A stretch of DNA of 64,000 nucleotides from Lathyrus oleraceus. Lineage: Eukaryota; Streptophyta; Magnoliopsida; Fabales; Fabaceae. This document shows, piece after piece, positions 12,101 to 24,955 of this stretch (position 1 is the stretch's first letter; every line of letters begins with the position of its first letter). Below the pieces are notes generated by a model that ran no database searches, had not been told where the DNA came from, and saw nothing but the letters and a program-made list of their open reading frames with translations. The position numbers and the translations under genes were made by a program. The stretch is from NCBI RefSeq assembly GCF_024323335.1, contig NC_066585.1:182112294-182176293 (forward strand), in the 5' to 3' direction.

Positions 12101-14489
12101 GGGGTTGCTCGATGGATGAAATGCTTGGGGCAGCTGGGATGTCAAGAGCATCAACTGCAAAAACAGCTTCATCAGCAACAACTTCACATGTAGGAAATGT
12201 ATCAGGCTGCAAGGTAGCATCAATCTCAGCATACACAACACAAAGGTTAGTGTCAGTACAATCAACACATGAGTAGATATCATCGAAACCAGATAAAGAT
12301 GGAAAATCAAGTGAAAATAAATCAGAACAAGTGTCCTCAACCAGCTCAGATATCAATTCCATATGAAAAACGGAATGCTCTTCCAAGGGGTGTTTCATGG
12401 CATCGAAAATGTTAAATTTTGCGATAATGTCACCAAATTCCATGGACATGGTTCCATCGTCAACATCAATTTTTGTCTTCGCCGTTTTCCTGAACGGTCT
12501 GCCTAAAATGATGGGAGCTCTACTTGTCTTAGTCTCTCTTTCCATGTCCAGAATGTAAAAATCTGCAAGAAAAATTAAATCGTTAACTTGGACAAGGACA
12601 TCTTCCACTACGCCAGTCGGGCGTGCATTGCTCTTGTTCGCCAGTTGGACGATCAAACCTGTATGCTGCAAAGGACCAAGATTAAGGTTATTATAAATAG
12701 AAGTAGGCATAACATTAATGCCCGCTCCCAAATCAAGCATGCAATTCTCGAATTTACTATCCCCGATGGTACAAGGGACAGTAAAAGTTCCTGGATCCTT
12801 CTGCTTTTGTGGCAAGAGCTGAGTGATGGCTGAAACATTTTTCTCGCCTGTAACTTTTTCAGATGAAGGCTTGGGCTGAAAAAAAGAAGAAATATTTCTT
12901 CCCAAGTTAACTCTCTCACTTCCTTTAATCCTCCTCTTATTTGTACACAAATCCTTCAAAAACTTTGCATACTTAGGAACCTGTTTAATTACATCAAGAA
13001 GCGGAATATTTACTGCAACTTTTCTAAAAACATCCAATATCTCTCTTTCCTTGTCTCCCTCCTCAATTCTTTTATTTTTCAGAACTCTATGTGGGAAGGG
13101 GACTGGTGGCACATACTCCTTTTCTTTAATTTTTTCAGATGAAACAGGTTCAGATGGAGTAGGTTCAGGTTCAGATGTTACCTCAATAATTTTTTTATTT
13201 TTTTCAAGGGCTGTTTCTGTAACCTTTCCAGATCTCAACGAAATCGCACTCACATTAGAATTAGAATCCCTTGGATTGACAACTATTTGGGCTGGAAGTT
13301 GGTTCGACCCTTGGGCTTGCATGTTATTTATTTGAGTAGCAAGTTGTCCCATTTGCGTGTTCAAGGTCTGAATGCTCAAATCGGTCCTTTGTTGGAATTG
13401 GAGATTGTTGACGACCATTTGTTTGACAAGATCTTCTAAGGATGGTCCGGAAGGTGTAGAGGTGGAGACTTGGGGAGTGGTATATGGTTGTGGAAGGGGT
13501 ATGACTAATTGTTGTTGGGTGGGCTGCTGGTTTCCATATCGAAGGTTTGGATGGTTCCTCCAATTGGGATGATATTTGTTGGTGGACAGGTCAGGAGTAT
13601 TATTGTACCTATTTTGATTGTAAAGGTTGGCTGCATAAGCTTGAGGCAACTCAGTAATGGACTCGTCTCTCAGAATAGGACAAGTATCGGTCGGGTGCTT
13701 ATGAGAAGTACAAATACCACACACTGTTGTTGTTTGAGGTTTTGCTACTGCCAGCTGTTTGACTAAGGCAGTGAGCTCGTCAATTCTGGTCTCTAAAGCT
13801 TTGTTGGAAGAAACCTGAATTTGATTCACGCCTTTGTTTTGCATAAAATTGTCTCTAGTAGTGAACTGTTGGGAATTAAGGGACATATTTTCGATAAGGG
13901 CTTTGGCAGCAGCTGGAGTCTTATCAACAAGTGCTCCACCACTAGCAGCATCAAGAATGTTCCTATCCATCGGTGTCAAACCCTCATAAAAGTACTGGAT
14001 GAGTAGTTGCTCAGTGATCTAGTGTTGAGGGCAGCTGGATACCAAGTGTTTGAATCTCTCCCAATACTCAGACAATGACTCATTTCCCTGTCTAATACAA
14101 CATATTTCTTTTCGGATTGATGCAGCCCTAGAGGCAGGAAAGTATCTATCTAGGAAGACTCTCTTCAAATCATTCCAAGTCGTGACAGAATTCGACTCAA
14201 GATAATATAACCAATCCTTGGCAGCATCCTGTAGTGAAAACGGGAAGGCTCTTAGCTTGATGTGATCTTCGGTGATTCCTTCAGGTCTCAATGGTGTAGA
14301 GAAAACAACCTGAAATTCCTTAAGATGCTTATGCGGATCCTTTCCTGCAAGACCACTAAACCTTAGCAACAAGTGTATTAAACCAGATTTCAACTCAAAA
14401 GGAACAGTAACATCAGCATATTCAATACATAAACCATTGTAATTCATATCAAAAGCAGCAAGTTCTCTCAGAGTTCTTTGGTCAGTCAT
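9186..14489 (-). pseudogene. Athila-like gag-pol polyprotein, one frame with four in-frame stops
   Basis: From the ATG at 14489 (MTDQRTLREL) to the stop at 9186 the frame is unbroken over 1,768 codons except for stops at 14019-14021 (TAG), 11856-11858 (TAA), 10425-10427 (TAG) and 9735-9737 (TAG). Domains in order: capsid-like gag (FELKSGLIHLL, FPFSLQDAAKDWLYYL, DRYFP, YWERFKHL); a CCHC-like stretch (CGICTSHKHPTDTC); protease CMLDLGAGINVMP; RT with [22 protein letters not shown] and catalytic VFIDD; RNase H ([30 protein letters not shown]); integrase with CxxC (TCKECQ), D at WGINFMG (degenerate), SDQGTHF and the C-terminal [16 protein letters not shown]. Each stop sits where Gln or Trp is usual. 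Not functional as it stands. Confidence 0.93.
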
Positions 14490-14984
14490 ATTAAACTCAA
14501 TAGAAAAAAAATCAACAAACAATGAGAAAACATATAACTAATTCAGCAATGCAGCAACAAATAGGAAAATACCGACAATATCCCTATTAAGAACAAACAA
14601 TTGAAATACGAAAAAAACGATTAAAATAAAATACAAAAACACGAAAATTAATCTAATAACGTCTATTAAGAATTTTGAGAATTTTTTCAGATTTTTTGAA
14701 ACTACCAAAACAGAAAATAAATCATAAAAAGTAGAAAAATAAGGAATTTCGATTTTTTAGGGTAGCGTCCACTATTTAGTCTCTAAATAAAGCCTTTTGA
14801 TCCTTGATTTTTTCCTAATAAATCGACAAATAATCGGAATAATCAGAGATGATTTTCTTAAAAACAGATTTTTTTTCCTAAACCGCAAAAACACGAGAAC
14901 ACAAGAAAGTTAGGGCAAAAAAAATGTTAAAACACATATGACTATAATAATAGTTAGACTATAATAATGGTTAAAATCTACAAG
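14490..14984. other. Untranslated leader of the Athila-like element
   Basis: This A/T-rich sequence between the PBS and the gag ATG shows no gene. Confidence 0.7.
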
Positions 14985-14987
14985 AAT

Positions 14988-15007
14988 CCCTGGCAACGGC
15001 ATCAATT
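14988..15007 (-). other. Primer binding site of the Athila-like element
   Basis: Directly after the 5' LTR the - strand reads AATTGATGCCGTTGCCAGGG. This resembles the tRNA-Asp type site (TGGCGCCGTTGCCGGGGA) I recall for Athila, with several mismatches. Confidence 0.65.
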
Positions 15008-16085
15008 TGATCCGCTGTCGCGCGCGGGTCAAAACGAGTGTTTTTCAAAAACGTAGTACGGCGACAATTTTAACTCGGATATCGTTCTCACAAGGATTCT
15101 TGATTATTATTATCCAAAGGTAAATCGAATTAAGGGGGGGTTGTTTGGTTTGGTGTTCGATTAAGAAAAAGTGATTATTAAAAGCAATTCTTGAAATAAG
15201 CTGTTATGAAATAAGTGATTATGAAGTAATTCAATCTACCGATTCAGTTCCTACTATCATCGATTAATATAATTTTAATACCCTAAGCGGATTGTCTATT
15301 CCTATTTAGATATAAACTCAATGACAAGCGCGGTGAAGTTTGTGAGATGTATGATCCTCTTGTCTGAATTAAGCAAACAGGATAAGTTTTCATGGATTAA
15401 GCAAACATGATTGATCAGACATAAAAACGAATTAAGCAAACGTGACGTGCCTATGTTAGGATCATACAATCAACCAATTTGAACCAATATATTTCATGCA
15501 ATCGAATTAAGCATACAAGAACACAAAATATCATTGAAAGGAATTAAACTAAAATTAACATTATAATAATCTCAAGTTTTGGAACCTGAATTACGGCATA
15601 TCGAATCAGAGGGATTAGTTCTCCTTGGAATTCGCACAAGCTTTCAAATTTTCGTGAATAGTGATACCGTGTACTGTTTTCGGTTGCTTAGGTTATAGGA
15701 AAAGTAGAATAAACCTAATTTGGTCAAAACATAACCCAGGCTCAAACTAAATAACCCAACACAAAATATAAATCTAGTGCTGAAGGCTTCAACGGATTTT
15801 TCAACCATGCTATAGTATGAATTAGCTTCTGACTTCTTCATGAAAGTCGCAGCTCTTTCTCTTAGGTTTCCAACGACTGATAGCACGCCTCAATCTGATA
15901 CTCCTAGCTCCAGTTATGAATTTATTCGTGCAGACTGCTAATGCTGAAAATAAACTGCGAAAAACAAATAAGTGTAAAAATAAGATAAATTACAAAAGCA
16001 CATTAAAAGGGAAAAATAACCAAACTAAAACATGGAAATGCATAAGTATAAATATAGAAGAATGTGTATCAAAATGCACTGATCA
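15008..16085 (-). repeat. 5' LTR of the Athila-like element
   Basis: This 1,078-bp partner of 5489-6569 ends in GCACTGATCA at 16085. The terminal bases TGATCCGCTG differ slightly from TGATCAGTTG in the other LTR. Confidence 0.95.
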
Positions 16086-16090
16086 CAAAG

Positions 16091-18767
16091 CCTTGGTTCT
16101 GCTTCGGAAGAGTGCATGTTTCTACTTCCTCAAGAGTTTGAAGCTTCTTTTCTTCCATTTGTTGTCTTGGTAACATCAAGAGTGGTTGCTTGCTGGTCCA
16201 ATTCAGGTTCAAGTATTATTTGGGCAGATTTGAATTTTTAGTGGTTGATCCAGGTTTCGGTGGGTTAGATTTTGGGATAGATTCTTGCGTAGTATCTGGA
16301 ACGGTTTCTAGGACAGATTCTGGTACATTTTCTGAAACGGTTTCTAGGACAGATTACGGGACATATTTTGGTATAATAATTTACCAAGTTTGGTGTTCAT
16401 CAATGATCACTTTCTCCCCCTGAATGGAAACCTTGGAATATATGGCATTCCCTTCATAAAACGTGACATCTATAGTGTGATAGATTCGTCTTTTCTGAGG
16501 ATAATAACATTTATATCCTTTCTTGGTAGGAGAGTATCCCAAAAATATACATTTGATGGCTTTTGGGTCCAGCTTGTTGCGATTTGGCTTTTTTATCATG
16601 TATAAATGCAGTACATCCAAAACTCTTTGGTGTGAGATTTATGATGAGTTTTGTCAAAGGATAAAAGGACAAGAGGGTTTGGTGAGCTGTGTTTAGGTTG
16701 GGTGTTTTGGAGGGCATTCTATTTATTAGGTATGATGAAGAAAGAACTGCATCACCCAAAAAATGGCTAGGTACATTCATGGACAACATGAGGGCTCGAG
16801 TGACTTCTAAAAGGTGTCTATTTTTCTTCTCTGTTGTTCCATTTTGTTGGAGAGAATATGGACATGAAGTTTGGTGTACAGTCCCATTTTTGGCAAGGTA
16901 TGTACCAAGGGTGTGGTGGAAGTATTCCCCTCCATTATCGGTTCTTAGGATTTGAATGTTGCTTTGAAATTGGGTTTGAACCATTTTATGGAAGTTCTCA
17001 AATATACTCCATACCTCTGAATTTTCTTTCATGAGAAACACCCAAGTGACTCTTGTATGGTCATCAATAAAGGTGACAAACCACCTTGACCCGGTAATAT
17101 TGATCACTCGTAAAGGTCTCCACACGTCACTATGAATAAGGGTGAATGGTTTAGATGGCTTATAAGGTTGTATGGAATAATGAACTTGGTGTGTTTGGCT
17201 AATTCACACACTTCACATTTGAAAAGGCCATAATCTTTATTAAATAAAGATGGAAACATATTTTTCAAATATATAAAATTTGGGTGTCCTAGGCGATAAT
17301 GTCATAACATTACATCATTCTCATTCTTAGATGAACATGTAAGGGCAGTCTTGTATGATCTTTTATTTTGTTCTTCAACTCTTAGGTAGTAAAGGAAAGT
17401 GCTCTCCTCAGCATTGCAATCATCTTCCCCGAATTCATATCCTGAAATTCACACAAATTTGGTAAAAACTTAGCAATACATCCCAAATTTTTGGTTAATT
17501 TACAGATAGACAACAAGCTGCAATTTAATTTTGGAACATGTAAAACTGAATCAAGATTAATATATTTACTGATAATCAATGAACCTTTACCAGCCACTTT
17601 AGAGGTAGTACCATCTGTTATTCGAACAAAAGATCATTCTTGACAAGGAGTGTATTTGGTAAATACATTGATGTCCCCAGTCATGTGATCCGATGCGCCA
17701 GAATCAACAATCCATTGGTTTGTTTTCTGGTGATTAACATGAAGGGAAGTAGAAAAATTACCTTTTTAGGTAAGAGTAGCAGTGGAAGAAGTACTAGTGT
17801 TTTGTATTGTTTGTTGCATCATTTTCTGCAACATCTTTATTTGTTCTTTGTTGAAAGGGCTTGCCTCTACAGTACTTTTGGATTTGCTTTCATTAACAAC
17901 AGCAGCATATGCGCATGTATCCTTGAATTGTGGTTTCAGATCCGTTTGTTTCCCATGAAGCACCCAACATGTATCCTTTGTATGTTCGGGACGCTTGTAG
18001 TGATCACACCATTCTCTACCTTTCTTTGATGGGCCTCTTGCTACAATGGCATAGCCTTCAACGTTTGCACTTTGACTTCCCAACATAACTTTTCTTCTAC
18101 TTTCTTCCATTCTTACTTCTGTAAATGCTTCACGAATGATAGGGAGAGGTTTAGTTCCAAGAATCCTTCCTCTTACTTCTTCTAAATTTTTATTCAATCC
18201 CAATAAAAATTGATAGATTATATCCTTCTCGATCAATTTTTTGTAGATTTTTTCATCCTCCGGACACTTCCGCTCTGTGTCAGCATAGATGTCGAGCTGC
18301 TACAAATACTTTGTGAGAGTGTGATAGTACTCCGTTACTAGAGAGTTTCCTTGTTGAAGATTATGTAAGAGACTTTTGATCTCAAATATGGCTGAAGTGT
18401 TATCCACATTTGAGTAGGTCTCCTTGGCTGCATTCCAGATTTCTACAGCATTGCCATAATACATGAAATTTTCACCACACTCATTTGTCATGGAATTGAG
18501 TAGCCATGACATCACAATACTGTTTTCAAGTTTCCACTTTGCATGGTTTTAATCATTCTTTGTTGGATGCTTAGTGTCGCTGGTGATGTAGTATTCCTTT
18601 CCCTTTCCTTGGAGGAAGAGTCGGATAGATCTAGACCGGTGTGTATAATTTTGTGCATTGAGCTTGTAACAGGTAATGATAATTGTCTCATTATGATTGG
18701 TGGTGCTTCCAATCGTTGTCTTTGGATCAGCATCTGAGATGCTTGAGCTGTTTGTTTTTTCCTCCAT
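16091..18767 (-). pseudogene. Copia gag, protease and integrase (5' half of polyprotein, broken)
   Basis: The start is the ATG at 18767 (MEEKTNSSS). One frame runs from gag through protease to 17382, with stops at 18549, 18300 and 17766 and one near 17640. Gag shows YKLNAQNYT, WLLNSMTNE and EIWNAAKETY. A zinc-knuckle-like CDHYKRPEHTKDTCW lies near 17990. The protease is IVDSGASDHMTG near 17690. The integrase (17125-16511) is in another frame and has FVTFIDDHTRVTW, RTDNGGEYF and a Glu in TEKKNRHLLE, preceded by LWHYRLGHPN in the HHCC region. The segment 16620-16381 (KCIFLGYSPTKKGYKCY) is shifted again by one base near 16592. The gene is non-functional. Confidence 0.9.
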
Positions 18768-18803
18768 GGGAAAACCCTTTTTTTCTTTTAGATCAGAACT
18801 GTA

Positions 18804-18815
18804 GCTTTGATACCA
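18804..18815 (-). other. Primer binding site of the copia element (initiator tRNA-Met type)
   Basis: The - strand reads TGGTATCAAAGC immediately inside the 5' LTR. It matches the common plant tRNA-iMet site TGGTATCAGAGC with one mismatch. Confidence 0.88.
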
Positions 18816-19075
18816 TGTAGAAATTATGTATTTCTTATTTTGTTTGTACATAATAAAATAGGATATAAATAGCCTAGGGAGTACACTTAACTAAAGAAAC
18901 TAATTAAGTCCTAATTAACTCAAATTAATTCCTATATACAATAAGGGAAATATTCTATATGGCTGTGTAAATAAGTATAAATGTATTCATATAATACAAC
19001 TATAAAATCTGTATTATTGTCCCTTATTAATGGTTGCATAGTTGTGCCATAATAGTTGCAGATCAGCAACCAACA
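18816..19075 (-). repeat. 5' LTR of the copia element
   Basis: This 260-bp partner of 3452-3711 is followed by the TSD copy ATAGT at 19076-19080. Confidence 0.95.
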
Positions 19076-19080
19076 ATAGT

Positions 19081-21520
19081 CACTTACTCGGACGTCAGAA
19101 TGCTTGTAGGTACCCCTTCCTCTAGGGTGACATACCACGTATAATATCACTTCCCAGAGTTACCTACACCTGACTAACTTCACAACCATGTGAATGGTTC
19201 CTTATCGGAAGGATGAATGATGTTGTCTGTGAAACGATTGTTAACGTTCAACCACTTAGTTAGATGTAAGAATGACAAATCGATGAAGAAGAACCGCCAA
19301 GGTAACATTCTTATTCAAAACACCAAGGTAACCGTCCAAGAAATTATGTCTCCGCTACTGATATATCTCACTTCCCTCATCCTCTAAGTATTCTGAGAGG
19401 GACGCATATATATCCTTCTTAAACATCTTTCGTAGAAGAATCAATGAGTACCCCATAAAGAGGGAACTCTGTAAACCTTTAGGAATGGGATCCTACAATG
19501 GGATGACTAACCTCGATGAAAATGTGGAACTCATTGATGTCATCTTGAACTTTAGAGGAGCAAGAAGTTCTGAGAAGTGAAACTTGTTCGTCCTCTCCCT
19601 AAAAGCAAGGACCATGGCCTGATTTATGTGGCTAAGAAACGAGTCAAACTCTTCCTAGGAGAACTTCACAGATGTTCCTCCATGCATTTAATTGCATCTC
19701 AAAGGAATCTTAAGTCAATGTAAAGGTTAGGATCCATCTGACAAGGGAATAATGAATCGTTACAATCATACATTGAAAGGTTCAACAAAGAAGCAATATT
19801 GTTCATAAGCATTGATGATGAGATGAAAAATATCTATTTAATCTCAGACTTCAACCGAGATCTAAATTTGCTAAAAGAATTAGGATTATGGCCCCAAAAG
19901 AATCAACAGTCTACTTGCAAAAGCCTAGAAGTATCTTTAATACGACAAACAATTGGTTCTAATTCAGGCGATTTAAGAATGGGAGTTTGAGAAGGTTGAG
20001 ACAAGTAGAAAAGAAACTGAGGTGACCAGACAAGGAAGAAAGAGAATGGGTTAAGACAAGAAGGATACTCATCCATGTCGAGAAAACAAAGGGGCACCAT
20101 CATCCATATACCAAGATTTTACCCTCTAATGTATCAAGAGAGCACATCCTTTAGTAGCCATCAATGTAAAATTTTGAGAAGAACAAGTCAAATCACCAAA
20201 GTTGGTTCAGGAAATCATAGTCGATAAATCCTGGTACTACCATTTTCACCAATGTAACTATCGTAACACAAAAAAAGCATGTGCATAAGATGTAAGCCAT
20301 TGGTGAGTCAATATAAAAAAGTGAAAGGTGTCTAGGTTCGTCCACCAAGGCAAAAATAGGTCCAAAGAAAAAAGATCGGGTGAGGAAAGCCCACAAAGAA
20401 GAAGTAGTGAAGTGACCTAGGTGGATAAAATGGAAAACCAATTTTATAATGAAGAAGAGAATGAGCTTCTGATTATATACATCATCGACGGGTGAACATT
20501 TAATGAGTGAGAAAGACTACCTATTCTAATGAACGTTGAGAATGAACCACTCCAATTTTGGGAGGAATTCCCTATTAACATTAGGGAAGAAACAAATGAC
20601 AAGGAAGACTAATCAGAAGAAAAACCTCCAGAACATACCACACTGACAATAACATGAGTGGTTTTTGGAGGATTCCCTCACTCATAAGGCCCCTTGTAAC
20701 TCTATTAAAAGATTTGAGAGAAATCTTGCTAGATTAGCAGAGATCAGGAAAAGAGTTTTCTATGAAAGGCCAACCACCAATTTCATTTCATGATAAATAA
20801 TTTCTCAACTAAGTACTTAACTCTGATATATCGCTGCTAATAAGGGTTGTCATGGCTGACTACGACATACAGAGGGTCTTAATAGACCAAGGTATCTTAT
20901 GCGACATAATGTATGTCAATCTCCTAAAGATTTTCACTTAATTCAAGATGATCTCACTCACTACAAAGGAAGTGTCATCCAAGGTTTTAAAGGATTGGCT
21001 ACGAGGTCATGGGGCTACGTAGAATTTATGGTGTCTTTTGGAAGGAAAGAAATCACAAAGACAACGAAGACTTTATTTCTAGTATCGACTGTAAATTCAT
21101 ATACAACTGCATAATTGGTCGCCCGACACTTTCTATCCCTGGAGCATTTTCCTCCATGTAGAGGTGGAAAACGAGCACACCCATCGTGTTTAGGCCATAT
21201 CCAACAAAAAAATGGTGCAGATGGGCATAGAAAATGGCAAAGGCCTAAAACCTTGACTCTTCTACGAAAATATGAGGGTAGGATGCACCATACATCCTTG
21301 TCATACCCTAAACACATGAAACACTATTTTTTCTTCTACTCTTGCATTTTTGTCTGGATCTTCCTCTGATTAATTTCCTCTTGATTTTTCAGACTTGTAA
21401 AGCCATGAAACACTATCTCAAGCGCATAAAATTACCCATAAACAATAAAACCATAGCAGATCAAGACATCGTGGGGGTCTACTAAAAACAGACCTAAACT
21501 ACTGCCAAACTAATATTAAT
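19081..21520 (+). pseudogene. Highly decayed Ty3/gypsy (Tat-like) gag-protease relic
   Basis: Fragments of a gypsy polyprotein can be followed on the + strand through many stops and shifts. A gag block near 19750-19880 reads SYIERFNKEAI and ISDFNRDLNLLKELG. A protease block begins near 20848 (VMADYDIQRVLIDQG, where a DxG active-site triad is expected) and continues near 21097 with YNCIIGRPTLSIPG. The order and motifs fit Tat-type gypsy elements. The upstream LTR appears split by the copia insertion (see 2888-3446). The remainder of pol is absent, and no function is retained. Confidence 0.65.
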
Positions 21521-21576
21521 TTGCATGCTTTTGACATTCGAATGATGATAAATCTAACACAAATGGTGACAAGTCT

Positions 21577-21937
21577 GTGCCTCATACTTCTGAGATGGCA
21601 GAGGTGCCACATCCTTCTGGGATAGAGGAAGTATCAATTATAGAGGTTACTCTGGAGAAAGATATCACTGCTCCTCATGAGACATATGTCACTTATCCTC
21701 ATGAGACAACTTGTGCTTCGACAGACCCGTCTGTACACGCGGATGTAGGGTTTCTTGTTGGGACTATTGACTGTTTTGTTCTCACAGGATATGCAGATCA
21801 CGTGGCCTTCAAATTATGGAAGGGAGGGGTATGTATATGATATGTTGATGATGTGACTTTATTTATTATTGATACTTTGAAATTAAGTAATTCTTTTTAC
21901 TTTGTTTGGTACAGGACCGTGTGCCGCTTAAGGTTCC
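21577..21937 (+). pseudogene. Plant mobile domain (PMD)-like gene fragment, cut by the Tekay LTR
   Basis: An open stretch to 21828 ends in GYADHVAFKLWKGG. A plausible 86-bp intron follows (GTATGT at 21829, ACAG ending at 21914), then DRVPLKV in the continuing frame. The pairing of xLTGYADHVAxxLW with RxPLKV across an intron resembles the start of plant mobile domain proteins, a family found in MAIN/MAIL nuclear proteins and in MULE-type transposons. The Tekay LTR starts at 21938 and removes the rest. The upstream part (MAEVPHPSGIEEVSIIEV) is low-complexity, as in the N-terminal tails of such proteins. Identification rests on pattern memory only. Confidence 0.5.
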
Positions 21938-22598
21938 TGTAACACCCCGATTTAATTTCCATATTTATTTATTAGGTGTTTATTTTAATTAATCATTATT
22001 TGGTATGATAATTAATTAAATATGTGTTCTGGTGATTATTTGAATTATTTGAATATATGTGTTATTTGAATAATCGAATTTTATGAATAGAAATATTAAT
22101 TGTCTAGTAATGAGCCTAATTAATTAGAATGGATGGATAAGTGGGTTAAGTCCATTATGAGTTAAAAAGATAGTAAGGGTTTTAGAGATTAGAGTTAGTT
22201 TTGTAAAATAAGAGAAGAAGAGAGAATAGAAGAGAAGAGAAAAGGAAACTAGAAGAAGAATGACCTAGAGATTTCATCTATACTAAGGTAAGGGTGGAAT
22301 TTCAAGTGGTCATGGATAAACATAATGTATGTAATGTATGTGGGTTAGATATCATGAACTTAGGATTTGGGGATTTTGATTTTTGAGAAACCCTAACATG
22401 TGTTTATATTTTAATCCATGAAATTGATGTTTATGTTATGCTATGATGTTTCTATATTGAATTTCATGAATGGGTATGTGTATAGAACATGATTTGGTGT
22501 ATAATTGCATGTTTGAGTTTCACTTGAAAATGGTTGATTAGGGATTTTGGTGAAAATTAGTGGAGCTTAGAATCTTGTTTCTATTATCCTAATAGTTG

Positions 22599-22976
<378 letters not shown>

Positions 22977-23021
22977 GATGGATTAACGTGGTTTTATGAT
23001 GAAAATTCGTGCTGGACAACA

Positions 23022-23128
23022 GCATTTTCGTGACAGCAGTTTTTCTGGTTTTTGACAGCATTTTCACAACAACAAATTTTCTGGTTTTTGATAGCATTTT
23101 CGCAATAGTAAATTTTCTAGTTTTGATA
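23022..23128 (+). repeat. 36-bp tandem repeat in Tekay 5' LTR (three units)
   Basis: Units of 36, 36 and 35 bp each begin GCATTTTC and contain TTTTCTGGTTTTTGACA or a close variant. The 3' LTR carries only two units at 30350-30420. Confidence 0.85.
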
Positions 23129-24813
23129 GCATTTTGAAAAACTTGTAAATTCAATAACTTTTGAAACGTAACTCCGTTTGAGGTGCCGTTTTGACCGTTA
23201 CGAAGCTAAGAATATTATCTATAACATGATATTTATTTTTATAACAGTAGATTAATATTTTATCAAAAGAATCCTAATATGGATGTATGTTGCATGTGTG
23301 GTGAATGTGAATGACATGTTTTCTATTGTTTGGCATGTATTGGATGGTTTTAGATGGATTTTGTGAAGAAACATAATACTTGAAATTATGTATGTGATGA
23401 TGTGAATTGGTGAATTTGATGAATAATATGAATTAGCTTGTTTGTTTTATGTTAATATGTTGTGATGAGATGATGAATTCTATTTGATGTATTGTTTGGG
23501 ATTGAAGTCATGTTAGGTGTATGTTATGCAAATGTTGGATGTGGTATGATTATGTATGGTTAAGGGGTTGTGATTGTCTTAATTTCATGAGTCTTGTTGT
23601 TGTTGCATACTTACACTAACATGAGTCTATGAAAGAGGCAATGTTGGGTAATCTCGCGTAGATTATTTGCTTGTCCCAAACCTAACACCGAATGGGGTTT
23701 GAAAGATTAAGGTCGAATCGAGCTTTAGAGCTGGTTATCTAGTCTATTTGAGAGACGCTCGGCAAGCCGGAAATGATAAAGGATGGGATCCACATGCATA
23801 TCGCATTGAGTCACACATTGAGTCGCACGTGTCGGTGTGAATTGTTGTTTGTGTGATTATGTGATCTAATTGTGTGGATATGATTTTGGTAGATATGCAT
23901 ATACATGGATTTTAGGTGATCCATTTGATATGAATTGTTGATGTGTTGTTGATGTGATATGTAGGCATATTTGTGATATATGTGATGAAATGGTGACTTG
24001 TATACATTATGGAATCATGTGAAAGTTGTATACATATTTGATGATGATTTGTAAATGGTGATGGATGATAATATGTACATGAAATCGATATGTTATGAAA
24101 TATGAATTTTGTACATCGTTTAGTATTTATAAATGAATACTTGTGGATTGTTAAGCCATGTCGTATGATGGTAAACATGTGATTCTTTAATAAGATGATA
24201 TGATGCATGTTTGTATGAAGCGTGACGAATTCTAATAATATATGTATGTTGGTTATACATTTCATATTACTATGTTTTTCTATAATGATTTGAATTCTCA
24301 CCCTTCTAATGGAATGATGTTCTATCGCGACATTGCTCAGGTACCGGAGATAGTGGTGCTTCGTACAAGGATTAGATTCGGAGGCTAGTTCTTGTTGTGT
24401 TTTGACTAAGTAGTCTATAGTGCTCTGGTCATGTAACACTTGGGTTTATAGGATCATTTGTATTTATTTTGATGTTGAGAGAAATTGTTGTGCTCTTTTT
24501 CATCTTGTTATTTGGATATGTTGGTTTTGATGTTGAGTGGCCTTAGAGCCCCAAACGATATTTTATGGTAGATGATTTATGAGAATCATCACTATTTACC
24601 ATTTATGAAGAGAGATGTTATTCCACTGTATGAGTTTGCATGTTGGTTATTTGGTTTTGATTTATAATTTGTGTTACTTGTATGTGACCATGGCATGTGT
24701 TGTTTCTGGAAGAAGTAAATGTGATGCCCTCGTGTATGCATGCTTTAATTTACTCTGATTATGCAATTGTATGATGTATTTAAGTAGTAGTAGTTTGGGG
24801 TGTGTTACATTAG

Positions 24814-24826
24814 TGGTATCAGAGCA
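24814..24826 (+). other. Primer binding site of the Tekay element (tRNA-iMet)
   Basis: TGGTATCAGAGCA lies four bases after the 5' LTR end. It is a full match to the common plant initiator-Met site. Confidence 0.92.
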
Positions 24827-24955
24827 CAGTCGATCATTCGGCCAGGTTATGAATTTGTTTGATTTTGTTGTATCTGATTTGTGTGTATGACACAATCGAT
24901 ACGGTTTGTTTAACAATCTTTGTTGTTGTGGTTGTTTGGTTGGTGTAACAGGAAG

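Larger units (their letters stand above)
5489..16085 (-). mobile_element. Athila-like Ty3/gypsy retrotransposon nested in the copia element
   Basis: LTRs at 5489-6569 and 15008-16085 are flanked by CAAAG duplications. The - strand order is LTR, PBS, gag, protease, RT, RNase H, integrase, a long noncoding 3' region, polypurine tract, LTR. The gag start (RTLRELAAFD, ELKSGLIHLL, GLAGKDPHKHLKEF) and the protease CMLDLGAGINVMP are characteristic of the Athila lineage. No env-like reading frame is visible in the 3' region, which is occupied by a probable solo LTR. Confidence 0.93.
3452..19075 (-). mobile_element. Complete Ty1/copia retrotransposon, split by a nested Athila-like element
   Basis: Two 260-bp LTRs (3452-3711, 18816-19075) are bounded by TG...CA and flanked by the 5-bp duplication ATAGT (3447-3451 and 19076-19080). 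On the - strand the order is LTR, PBS, gag, protease, integrase, RT, RNase H, polypurine tract, LTR, which is copia order. The coding region is interrupted at 5489-16090 by a 10.6-kb gypsy element and by several stops and frameshifts, so it is inactive. The lineage (Ale, Tork, Ivana or other) is not assigned. Confidence 0.95.
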
